Below are positions 41,293 to 47,913 of a stretch of DNA of 47,913 nucleotides, one piece after another. The stretch's first letter is position 1. Each line of letters opens with the position of its first letter. The translations under genes were made by a program, and so were the position numbers. The notes under the pieces were generated by a model. The model was not told where the DNA came from, made no database searches, and was given only the letters and a program-made list of their open reading frames with translations. The stretch is from Microbacteriaceae bacterium (GTDB lineage: Bacteria; Actinomycetota; Actinomycetes; Actinomycetales; Microbacteriaceae), in assembly GCA_009780695.1 (NCBI GenBank), contig WQZN01000018.1, forward strand, positions 1 to 47,913. Direction: 5' to 3'.

Positions 41293-44102
41293 GCGATCAC
41301 CTCGAGGTCGACGGGGGCGGATGCCACGGGATGGGGGTCTGGAAGGGCTGGCCACGCGGCCTCGGCCGGGGCCACGGCGCCGATCAGCACCGTGAGGCCG
41401 GCTGCGGTCAGCTCGTGCACCAGGCCCGCGACGCGGGTGGGCTCGCCGACGCCGTCGAGGGCTACGAGCTCGATGCCGGGGCGCAGCATCCTCATCACTG
41501 CGCCGCGGTCGAGGTCGCCGGCGGCGTCGACGTAGATCGAGCGGCGCCGCACGGCCCCCGACTTCTCGGGCAGCAGGTGGCCGAGCACCTTGAGCGTGCC
41601 TGCGTCGGCCCGCGCTCGACCGGTCAGGGCGAGCAGCTGCCCGCGCACCTCGGCCGCCGTCGCAGCGAAGACGACGGATGCCTCGCCGCGGCGCACCCGC
41701 ACGTCGAGCCCCACGAACACCGGGCCGCGCCGGCCCGACATCCCGACGCCCTCTGCGGCCACGGCGAGCGCATCGCCGCCCTCGGGCCAGTCGGCGAGGG
41801 CGAACTCGCGCTCGAGCCCCTCGCCCTCGATGTCGAACTTCGGCAGCGCGCGGTCGAGCCACGTCGGCAGGCGCCACGCCCACTCGCCGAGCAGCGCCAT
41901 GACGGCGGGCACGAGGGTCATGCGCACGAGGAACGCGTCGACGAACACGCCGACCGCGAGGCCGAGCGCCATGGGCTTGATGGTCGTGTCGCCCTCGGGG
42001 AAGAACGCGGCGAAGACGCCGAACATGATGATCGCGGCGGCCGTGACGACCTTCGCCGAGCCGAGGAAGCCGGTCTCGACGGCCTTCCGGGCTGCGTCCT
42101 TCCGCTCCGCACGGCCGGTCAGGCGGCTGCCCCGGTGCACCCATTCCTCGCGCATGCGGCTGACGAGGAAGACCTCGTAGTCCATCGCGAGGCCGAACAG
42201 CACGCCCATCAGGATGATCGGCAGGAACGAGATGATCGGGCCGGTCTGCGCGACGCCGAGCGCCGAGCCGCCCCAGCCGAGCACGAACACGGCTGACACC
42301 GCGCCGAGTGACGCGACGACGCTGAACAGGTAGCCGACCGTCGCCTTGATCGGCACCGCGATCGAGCGGAACACCATCGCGAGCAGGATCAGCGAGAGGC
42401 CGACGACGAGGGCGCCGAAGGGCACGAGCGCGCCCGCGAGGCGGTCGGAGACGTCGATGCCGAGCGCCGTGAAGCCCGTGACGGCGATCGTCACGCCGTA
42501 CTTCTGCTGGAAGTGCGGGCGCAGGTCGCGGATGCGCTGCACGAGGTCGGCGGTCGCCTGCGAGGTCGGCGAGGACTTCGGGATGACCTGGATGATGCCG
42601 GTGTCGGCGGTGGCGTTGGGGGTTGCGAGGGGTACGGCCGCGACATCCGGCAGCTTCGTGATCTCGGCCGCGAGGTCGTTCATGAGGCCGACCGGGTTGG
42701 TGCTCGTGACGATGGTTCCGGTCACGATGAGCGGGCCGTTGAAGCCGGGCCCGAAGTGCTCGCTGATCAGGTCGTAGCTCTGGCGCGCGGGCGCCGAGCT
42801 CGGCAGCTGGCCCGCGTCGGTCAGGTCGAGGCGCAGCCTGCTCGCGGGGATCGCGGCGAGCGAGAGGATGCCGGCGACCACCACGATCGTGACGACCGGC
42901 CACTTCGTCGCCGCCCGCACCCAGCCGAGGAAGAAGCGGTTCGGCTTGGGGGCGTCCCCCGCTGATCGACTGAGGCCGCTTGCGGCCGAATGGAGATCCG
43001 GATCGGCGACCTGGTCTCCATTCGCTTCGCTCAGTCGACCGGCGGGGGCGCTCAGTCGACCGGCGGGGGCGCGCCGCACCCGCGGCCGGCCCAGCCGCTC
43101 GCCGCAGAACGCGAGCAGCGCGGGCACGAAGGTGAGCGAGACGAGCACCGCGACCGCGATGCCGAGGGCCGCCGCGGCGCCCATGGTCGTGAGGAACGGG
43201 ATGTTCGCGACCGCGAGGCCGAGCAGCGCGATGATGACGGTCACGCCGGCGAACACGACGGCCGAGCCGGCGGTCGCGAGCGCGCGGGCGATGGACTCGC
43301 GGAACTCCATGCCGTGCCGCCGCTGATCGAGATGGCGGCTGATGATGAACAGCGCGTAGTCGATGCCGACCGCGAGGCCGAGCATGAGCGCGAGCATCGG
43401 CGTGGTCGAGGTGACGGGGCCGAGGGCGGTGAGCAGCACGATGCCCGTGAGCGAGACGCCGACGCCGAGCAGTGCCGTGAGCAGCGGCAGCCCCGCGGCG
43501 AGGAACGAGCCGAAGGTGACGACCAGCACCACGATCGCGATGAGGAGGCCGATGCCCTCGGTGGCCGAGATGGTCGGGAAGCTCGCGGCGTAGAGCGAGC
43601 CGCCGAGCACCGCCTGGCTGCCGGCCGGCAGCGTCTTCGCGAAGTCGTGGGCCGCGTTCTGCATGGCGGTCTTCTGGGCATCCGTGACGACGCTCTGCTG
43701 CGCCGTCATCTGGATCGTGATGATGCCCGCGCGGCCGTCCTTCGAGACGAGGCCGCCGTGGGCGTCGAAGGGCGACGTCGCGCTCGAGACGCCGTCGAGC
43801 TCGCCGAGTGCGGCTGCCTCGTCGATCACCTTCTGCTTGATGCCGGCGTCGGTGATCTGCTGCCCGTCGGGCGCGACGACCACGAGCTGCGCCGACGCGC
43901 CGGAGACCTGCGGGAAGGTGCGCGAGAGCTGGTCGAGCGCCTGCTGCGCCTCGGTGCCGGGGATCGAGATCGAGTTGTCGAAGCCCTTGCCGAGCAAGGC
44001 GGCCCCGCCGCCCACGAGGGCGAGGATCAGGACCCAGCCGACCAGGACCACCCAGCGGAACCGGGTGATCCACCGGCCCAGCGCGTACAGAACGGATGCC
44101 AT
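41289..44102 (-). CDS. MMPL-family transporter with C-terminal degenerate ABC ATPase-like domain
   Basis: RND-superfamily exporter of 937 residues with two halves, each of one leading and five clustered membrane segments, with extracellular domains after the first and seventh. The loop joining the halves (about 345-381) is encoded by dispersed repeats (APAGRLS twice). Residues about 777-937 resemble an ABC nucleotide-binding domain: GEASVVFAATAAEVRGQLLA and ADAGTLKVLGH align to the Walker A region, but the GxxGxGKS residues and LSGGQ are lost. AGGAAAGG precedes the ATG. Transcribed with YhgE and divergent from TetR. Confidence 0.88.
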   Translation of the reverse strand: MASVLYALGRWITRFRWVVLVGWVLILALVGGGAALLGKGFDNSISIPGTEAQQALDQLSRTFPQVSGASAQLVVVAPDGQQITDAGIKQKVIDEAAALGELDGVSSATSPFDAHGGLVSKDGRAGIITIQMTAQQSVVTDAQKTAMQNAAHDFAKTLPAGSQAVLGGSLYAASFPTISATEGIGLLIAIVVLVVTFGSFLAAGLPLLTALLGVGVSLTGIVLLTALGPVTSTTPMLALMLGLAVGIDYALFIISRHLDQRRHGMEFRESIARALATAGSAVVFAGVTVIIALLGLAVANIPFLTTMGAAAALGIAVAVLVSLTFVPALLAFCGERLGRPRVRRAPAGRLSAPAGRLSEANGDQVADPDLHSAASGLSRSAGDAPKPNRFFLGWVRAATKWPVVTIVVVAGILSLAAIPASRLRLDLTDAGQLPSSAPARQSYDLISEHFGPGFNGPLIVTGTIVTSTNPVGLMNDLAAEITKLPDVAAVPLATPNATADTGIIQVIPKSSPTSQATADLVQRIRDLRPHFQQKYGVTIAVTGFTALGIDVSDRLAGALVPFGALVVGLSLILLAMVFRSIAVPIKATVGYLFSVVASLGAVSAVFVLGWGGSALGVAQTGPIISFLPIILMGVLFGLAMDYEVFLVSRMREEWVHRGSRLTGRAERKDAARKAVETGFLGSAKVVTAAAIIMFGVFAAFFPEGDTTIKPMALGLAVGVFVDAFLVRMTLVPAVMALLGEWAWRLPTWLDRALPKFDIEGEGLEREFALADWPEGGDALAVAAEGVGMSGRRGPVFVGLDVRVRRGEASVVFAATAAEVRGQLLALTGRARADAGTLKVLGHLLPEKSGAVRRRSIYVDAAGDLDRGAVMRMLRPGIELVALDGVGEPTRVAGLVHELTAAGLTVLIGAVAPAEAAWPALPDPHPVASAPVDLEVIA
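42962..43070. repeat. Dispersed-repeat cluster inside the MMPL gene
   Basis: An inverted copy (GATCGACTGAGG...CGAATGGAGATCC, from 42964) faces GGTCTCCATTCGCTTCGCTC (from 43013), and a 21-bp unit starting GCTCAGTCGACCGGCGG is repeated in tandem (43029-43049 and 43050-43070). All stay in frame in the protein loop. Confidence 0.8.
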
Positions 44103-44131
44103 CCGCTGCCTTTCCTCAGGAGTGCCGTGCG

Positions 44132-44153
44132 TTCGATACACGCATGTATCGAA
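44132..44153. promoter_or_regulatory. TetR operator 1 (MMPL side)
   Basis: TTCGATACA-CGCA-TGTATCGAA, a perfect 9-4-9 dyad 30 nt upstream of the MMPL start. Confidence 0.8.
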
Positions 44154-44176
44154 CCCAGGAACCGAGGATAGCACCC

Positions 44177-44194
44177 CGATACACTGGTGTATCG
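44177..44194. promoter_or_regulatory. TetR operator 2 (tetR side)
   Basis: CGATACACTGGTGTATCG, the same CGATACA-N4-TGTATCG pattern, 28 nt upstream of the tetR start. Centres of the two operators are 43 bp apart, about four helical turns. Confidence 0.8.
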
Positions 44195-44222
44195 AGTAAT
44201 CCGCTGAGAGGATGTGGGGATC

Positions 44223-44873
44223 ATGAGCCAGGCCGACTCCCCCGCCGCGCGCAGCCGCGAGCACACGCGCGAACGACTCATCGAGGCCGCGTTCGAGGTC
44301 TTCGCCGAGATCGGCCTCAAGGCCGCGTCGGTCGAGCAGATCACCGAGCGCGCGGGCTTCACCCGCGGCGCCTTCTATTCCAACTTCGAGAGCAAGGTCG
44401 AGCTCTTCTTCGCCATCGCCGACGAGAAGTTCGCGCGCTCGACCGAGGGGCTGCAGGCCGGCGTCGACGCGATCTTCGCCGAGGCGCTGCCGGCGGGGCA
44501 TCCGCTCACCGCCGACGCCGTCGAAGAGATCGTGACCCGCGTGCTCGGCCTCACCGTCGTCGACGCCAACTGGGCGCTGTTCGAGGCCGAGTTCGAGGCG
44601 CTCGCGCTGCGCGACGACGAGATCGCCGTGCGCTACGCCGGGCACACCCACGAAGCCGTGCTGGCACTCGCGGCGCTGCTCGACGGCGCGCTCAGCCGCA
44701 TCGACGTGCGGTTCCGCGTGCCGGCCGAGCAGGCCACGCGCATGCTCATCGCGTCGTACAACGCGGCGATGAAGGCACAGCTGCTCGCGGGCGAGACGCA
44801 GTCGTCGGCCGAGTCGCTCGCGGATGTCACAGCGCTCGCGCTGCTGCTGACCGAGCGGATGCCCGAGGCGTAG
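44223..44873 (+). CDS. TetR-family repressor of the MMPL-YhgE operon
   Basis: Product of 216 residues. HTH about 20-65 (AASVEQITERAGFTRGAFYS, NFESKVELFFAI), then a helical ligand domain. ATG 44223 is chosen over GTG 44214 for length and spacing to GTGGGG. Two identical-type operators in the divergent gap predict repression of both itself and the transporter, relieved by a ligand that is probably exported. Confidence 0.92.
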   Translation: MSQADSPAARSREHTRERLIEAAFEVFAEIGLKAASVEQITERAGFTRGAFYSNFESKVELFFAIADEKFARSTEGLQAGVDAIFAEALPAGHPLTADAVEEIVTRVLGLTVVDANWALFEAEFEALALRDDEIAVRYAGHTHEAVLALAALLDGALSRIDVRFRVPAEQATRMLIASYNAAMKAQLLAGETQSSAESLADVTALALLLTERMPEA

Positions 44874-44883
44874 AGCCCCGGCT

Positions 44884-44957
44884 CAACTGCGCGGGACGGC
44901 CCCAGCTGCGCCGGACGGCCGACCGCAGCGCGCAGACGGCGCCGTCCAGCGCAGTGG
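44884..44957. repeat. Short intergenic repeat: two direct and one inverted unit
   Basis: CAACTGCGCGGGACGGCC (44884-44901) and CAGCTGCGCCGGACGGCC (44903-44920) are direct copies; GGCGCCGTCCAGCGCAGTGG (from 44938) is the inverted unit. The cluster lies between convergent tetR and the F420-reductase-like gene and may form a terminator stem. Confidence 0.7.
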
Positions 44958-44966
44958 GAAACCTGG

Positions 44967-45614
44967 TCAGGCGTGGACGACCGCGCGCTCCGCCTCGGCG
45001 AGCTTCGCCGTGAGCTCGGCCGCCGTGAGGCGCGGGCCGTAGCCCGGGGTGTCGCGCTCGATGCGCCAGCTCTCGGCGACGGGCACCTCGACCGCGTCGA
45101 AGCCGAGCTGGTCGAGCAGGGTGCGCGCGAACTCGAGCGCGTCGGCGTGGTCGCTCGCGATGGCGAGCGCGCGGCGCTTCGGGTCGCCGGCAGGCAGGCC
45201 CTGGGCGGGGATGTGGGTCCAGTTGATGTGGTTGAAGATCTTCACGACGCGCGAGGACGGCAGGTGGTCCTGCAGCAGGCCGGTCGTGGTGTTGCGCTCC
45301 TCGTCGAGCTCGGCGATGCGGCCGTCGCGCACCGGGTAGTAGTTGTTGGTCTCGAGCACGATCTTGCCCGCGAGGGGCGCGGGGTCGACATCCCAGATGT
45401 TCTTGAGCGGGATCGACACCATGGCGATGTCGGCGGCGGCGGATGCCTCGGCGGCCCAGGCCGCGCGGGATTCCCCGCCGATCTCGCCCACGAGCTCCGC
45501 GAGCGTCTCCGGGTCGCGCGAGTTGCTCACGACGACGTTGTAACCGTGCTGGGCGGCGAGGCGGGCGACGGTGCCGCCGATCTTCCCCGCGCCGACGAAT
45601 CCGAGAGTTGTCAT
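44967..45614 (-). CDS. NADPH-dependent F420 reductase-like oxidoreductase
   Basis: Rossmann protein of 215 residues beginning TTLGFVGAGKIGGTVARLAA, with VVVSNSRDPETL ending strand two (NADP-type SNSR motif). Belongs to the NADP_F420 coenzyme-binding group; whether it uses F420 cannot be told. The start lies 45 nt after the ABC exporter gene, so it may be co-transcribed. Confidence 0.87.
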   Translation of the reverse strand: MTTLGFVGAGKIGGTVARLAAQHGYNVVVSNSRDPETLAELVGEIGGESRAAWAAEASAAADIAMVSIPLKNIWDVDPAPLAGKIVLETNNYYPVRDGRIAELDEERNTTTGLLQDHLPSSRVVKIFNHINWTHIPAQGLPAGDPKRRALAIASDHADALEFARTLLDQLGFDAVEVPVAESWRIERDTPGYGPRLTAAELTAKLAEAERAVVHA

Positions 45615-45659
45615 GCTGTCGTCAACTCCGGCGCAGCCGCCGCGCATTCCCGCGCCGGC

Positions 45660-47444
45660 TCAGCCCTTCTGCAGCTGCCACGCCTCGGCGTAGCGGCCCG
45701 CGGCGGCCAGGAGCTCGTCGTGGTCGCCCATCTCGACGATGCGGCCGTGGTCGAGCACGATGATGACATCCGCCGAGCGCACGGTCGACAGCCGGTGCGC
45801 CACGACGAAGGTCGTGCGATCGCGCATCAGCCGCGCGAGCGCGGTCTGGATCTGCGCCTCCGACGGGGTGTCGAGGGCGCTCGTCGCCTCGTCGAGCATG
45901 AGGATGCGCGGGTCGCGGATCAGGGCGCGTGCGATCGACAGGCGCTGGCGCTGGCCGCCCGAGAGGCGCGCGCCGCGCTCGCCCACCACGGTGTCGATGC
46001 CGTCGGGCAGCTCGCTCACGAACTCGAGCGCGTTGGCGTCGGCGAGCGCGCGGGTGAGCCGCTCGTCGGAGACCCAGCCCATGCCGTAGCCGATGTTGTC
46101 GCGGATCGTGCCCTCGAACAGCACCGATTCCTGCGGAACGACGGCGACGTGGCGGCGCACCGTGCGCAGGTCGAGCTCGTGCATGTCGCGCCCGTCGAGC
46201 AGGATGCTGCCGTCGGTCGGACGCACGAAGCCGAGGATCGTGTTCATGAGCGTCGACTTGCCCGAGCCCGAGCGGCCGACGAAGGCCACGGTCTGGCCCG
46301 GCTCGACGACGAGGTTCACGCGGTCGAGGGCGGGCGTGGCATCCGACTCGTACCGCACCGTCACGTCGCGCAGCTCGATGCGGCCCGCGACCGACGCGAC
46401 CTCACGCTTGCCCGCGTTGAGCTCGAGGTCGGGTTCCTGGATGACCTCGGCCACCGAGCGCACCGACTCGCCGCCCCGCGACAGGATCGGCACGAGGTTC
46501 AGCACCGTCGTGACCGTGCCCGTGAGCGCCGAGAAGTAGGTGCCGAGCAGCACCACCTGGCCCGGCGTGATCGGCACCCAGTGCGCGACCGCGAACACGG
46601 CGGCGAGCAGCAGGCAGCCCACCGACAGCAGCTGCATCGCGACCCAGCTGGCCGCGCCGAAGCGCCCGTTGAGCATGTCGAGGCGCAGGCCGTGGGCGCG
46701 GACATCCTCGGCGACCTGCGAGACGCGCTCGGTCGCGACGTGCTCGAGACCGTGCGCACGCGTCACGGGGATCATCGCGGCCATCTCGCCGACGCGCGCC
46801 GAGTACAGCTCCATCTGGCGGCGGAACTCCTCGTTGCGCGCCTGCGAGCCGCGCCGCATCGCCCACCAGATGCCGGCGCCGCACGGCACGGCGAGCGCGA
46901 ACACGGGCAGGAACTGCGGGACGTTGACGGAGGTCATCACGAGCGCGCCGATGAGCACGAACACCGCCGACAGGCCGGACGCGCCCGCCTGCGAGAACAT
47001 CAGCTCGATGTTCTCGACGTCGCGCACGATCTTGTTCTGCAGCACGGACGCGTTCGACCGCGAGTGGAAACCGATCGACAGGCTCTGCAGGTGCTCGGTG
47101 AGGGTGTTGCGGATGTCGGCGCCGATCGAGCGCACCGCCCCCTGGTAGAGGTGGGTGAACCCGACGTGCGTCGGGTAGTTCTGGATCAGCAGCACCGCGG
47201 CGCCCGCCGAGAGCCAGCCGAGCGTGCCCATCGGGCCGCCGTGCACGACGACATCCACCGCCTTGCTCGTGATCACGGGCAGCAGCCACACCGGGCTGTC
47301 CTTGATCGCGAAGATCGCGACGGCCCACGCGAGCCGCCCGCGGTGCGGCGCCAGCAGGCGCATGAGAGTGGCGAAGGGATGCCCCGGGTCGAGCGCCGCG
47401 GCGACATCGGTGCCGCCGGCGCGCCGCGATGGATGAGCGGTCAT
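45660..47444 (-). CDS. ABC exporter, fused membrane and ATPase domains
   Basis: Half-transporter of 594 residues with six membrane segments (about 35-320) and a C-terminal ATPase: Walker A GRSGSGKST, signature LSGGQRQRLSIARAL, Walker B ILMLDEATSALD, H-loop in VVAHRLSTVRSAD. Likely a homodimeric multidrug or lipid exporter. I chose ATG 47444; ATG 47474 adds ten residues without a ribosome binding site. Confidence 0.92.
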   Translation of the reverse strand: MTAHPSRRAGGTDVAAALDPGHPFATLMRLLAPHRGRLAWAVAIFAIKDSPVWLLPVITSKAVDVVVHGGPMGTLGWLSAGAAVLLIQNYPTHVGFTHLYQGAVRSIGADIRNTLTEHLQSLSIGFHSRSNASVLQNKIVRDVENIELMFSQAGASGLSAVFVLIGALVMTSVNVPQFLPVFALAVPCGAGIWWAMRRGSQARNEEFRRQMELYSARVGEMAAMIPVTRAHGLEHVATERVSQVAEDVRAHGLRLDMLNGRFGAASWVAMQLLSVGCLLLAAVFAVAHWVPITPGQVVLLGTYFSALTGTVTTVLNLVPILSRGGESVRSVAEVIQEPDLELNAGKREVASVAGRIELRDVTVRYESDATPALDRVNLVVEPGQTVAFVGRSGSGKSTLMNTILGFVRPTDGSILLDGRDMHELDLRTVRRHVAVVPQESVLFEGTIRDNIGYGMGWVSDERLTRALADANALEFVSELPDGIDTVVGERGARLSGGQRQRLSIARALIRDPRILMLDEATSALDTPSEAQIQTALARLMRDRTTFVVAHRLSTVRSADVIIVLDHGRIVEMGDHDELLAAAGRYAEAWQLQKG

Positions 47445-47558
47445 TCTCGGGTTCTGGTTCCTCGCTCGCCGCATGCGGCGGACACGTCGTCGGGGTCGCG
47501 TTCAAGCGTATTGATTCCGGGGGTGTCGGATGTGCGCACGCGGGGGTACACCAGGAAC

Positions 47559-47714
47559 ATGAACCAGATCACCCACCGGCACCACACCCTGGACCCGGCC
47601 GAGGGGCCGGATCTCGATGAGGTGCGCGAAGAAGCAATCGATCCGTCCGACGACGAGGAGCCCATCGCCGGCTCCGACGCCGTCGCCGACGGGGAGGACA
47701 CCGAGTTCGACTGA
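47559..47714 (+). CDS. Small acidic protein, unknown
   Basis: A 51-residue product with a His-rich start (MNQITHRHHTL) and a very acidic rest (DLDEVREEAIDPSDDEEP). No membrane segment or known motif. AGGA precedes the ATG by 3 nt, TACACC lies 6 nt before it, and a strong terminator follows, which together support a real gene. Confidence 0.6.
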   Translation: MNQITHRHHTLDPAEGPDLDEVREEAIDPSDDEEPIAGSDAVADGEDTEFD

Positions 47715-47747
47715 ACCGCACACGCGGTCCGACAGATCGGGAGACGG

Positions 47748-47773
47748 AAGAAGGCCCCTCGCGGGGCCTTCTT
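47748..47773 (+). terminator. Terminator after the small acidic protein gene
   Basis: An 11-bp stem, GAAGGCCCC with GGGGCCTTC plus A/T pairs, around TCGC, ending in TTT. Confidence 0.85.
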
Positions 47774-47848
47774 TCATGTCGGGCGAGGATGCCTAGGTGT
47801 GATGTCCAGGGACGTTGTTTGCTGACACGGCGTTGACCCGCCAGTAGG

Positions 47849-47913
47849 CGAAGGCCTCCGGTTGTGAAGTGGAGCTGTCTAATTCACCGCTTCATGCAAC
47901 CTGGAGGCCTTCG
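47849..47913. repeat. Large inverted repeat at the right edge, possible mobile-element end
   Basis: CGAAGGCCTCC-GGTTG (47849-47864) is mirrored by CAACC-T-GGAGGCCTTCG (47897-47913), with GAAG/CTTC extending the arms, around a centre of about 20 nt containing GGAGCTGTCTAATTCACC. The arm may go on past the window. On the minus strand a frame ends EAFAYWRVNAVSANNV... at a TAG near 47794 but has no start here. Confidence 0.55.

Noticed and set aside
43029..43070. Tandem 21-bp repeat as a CRISPR or VNTR array
   Set aside because: Only two units, no spacers, and it is coding in frame; it belongs to the dispersed repeat family.
39298..44073. A 1591-codon open frame running through the YhgE and MMPL genes
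   Set aside because: Only its C-terminal 664 residues are YhgE; the rest is an Arg/Ala/Gly-rich shadow of the MMPL frame, typical of high-GC DNA.
47794..47913. Minus-strand frame ending EAFAYWRVNAVSANNV... as a transposase gene
   Set aside because: A TGA lies 26 codons upstream of the EAF segment and no start codon is present; kept only as part of the edge repeat.

Overview
The window comes from a high-GC actinobacterium, most likely Microbacteriaceae and probably Microbacterium or a close relative. The grounds are strongly G/C-biased third codon positions, the actinobacterial order tRNA-Trp, secE, nusG, rplK, rplA, a sortase-E type LAQTG surface anchor, a CE1758/CE1759 luciferase-like pair, a Tat-dependent solute-binding lipoprotein, and many start codons that sit 6 nt after a TAnnnT box (leaderless style). 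No phage, conjugation, CRISPR or intact transposase genes are visible.

Layout. 1-300: promoters and boxA-like leader of an rRNA operon that runs leftward out of the window. 445-3273 (-): tRNA-Trp, secE, nusG, rplK, rplA with promoter and terminator. 3.3-7.1 kb: a PspC-type envelope-stress two-component pair, divergent from a PspC/toastrack-like membrane protein and a small membrane protein. 7.1-9.1 kb (-): two MaoC-type hydratases and murB. 9.1-11.1 kb: a YeiH-type exporter divergent from its LysR regulator. 11.15-21.56 kb: a glycoside-utilisation island with GH78 alpha-L-rhamnosidase and a TetR regulator on one strand; divergent from them lie a Tat lipoprotein, two ABC permeases, a six-hairpin glycosidase and a DUF5060-like (beta/alpha)8 hydrolase. 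It has no ABC ATPase of its own and looks compositionally different. 21.5-25.1 kb: NmrA-like oxidoreductase with divergent AraC regulator, and SDR with divergent XRE regulator. 25.1-27.4 kb (-): a 28-residue Cys-containing peptide gene missed by normal gene callers, then the FMN reductase and flavin monooxygenase pair. 27.6-31.8 kb: a ParA-like ATPase, a ribbon-helix-helix partner and two low-complexity secreted proteins, the second cell-wall anchored. 31.8-34.3 kb: EamA exporter, VOC protein, lone LigD polymerase domain. 34.3-37.9 kb: molybdenum cofactor genes (moeB-rhodanese, moaD, moaA, moaE) and sufU. 38-39 kb: a second LLM monooxygenase. 39.3-44.9 kb: an MMPL transporter carrying a degenerate ABC-ATPase domain, a YhgE/Pip protein, and a divergent TetR with two matching operators. 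45-47.7 kb: F420-reductase-like protein, ABC exporter, small acidic protein. The last 65 bases are one large inverted repeat that continues off the edge.

The most unusual items are: (1) the MMPL fusion to a pseudo-ABC domain together with YhgE under a twin-operator TetR; (2) a family of intergenic repeats that also sits in frame inside moeB and the MMPL gene and supplies the stop codon of an LLM gene; (3) the 28-residue CDSC peptide with a dyad over its promoter; (4) the ParA/RHH pair next to two repetitive surface proteins, flanked by shared CAAGGTTCC sites; (5) moaA and moaE promoters placed back to back with their -10 boxes 12 bp apart. Functions were assigned by reading motifs; no database search was possible.
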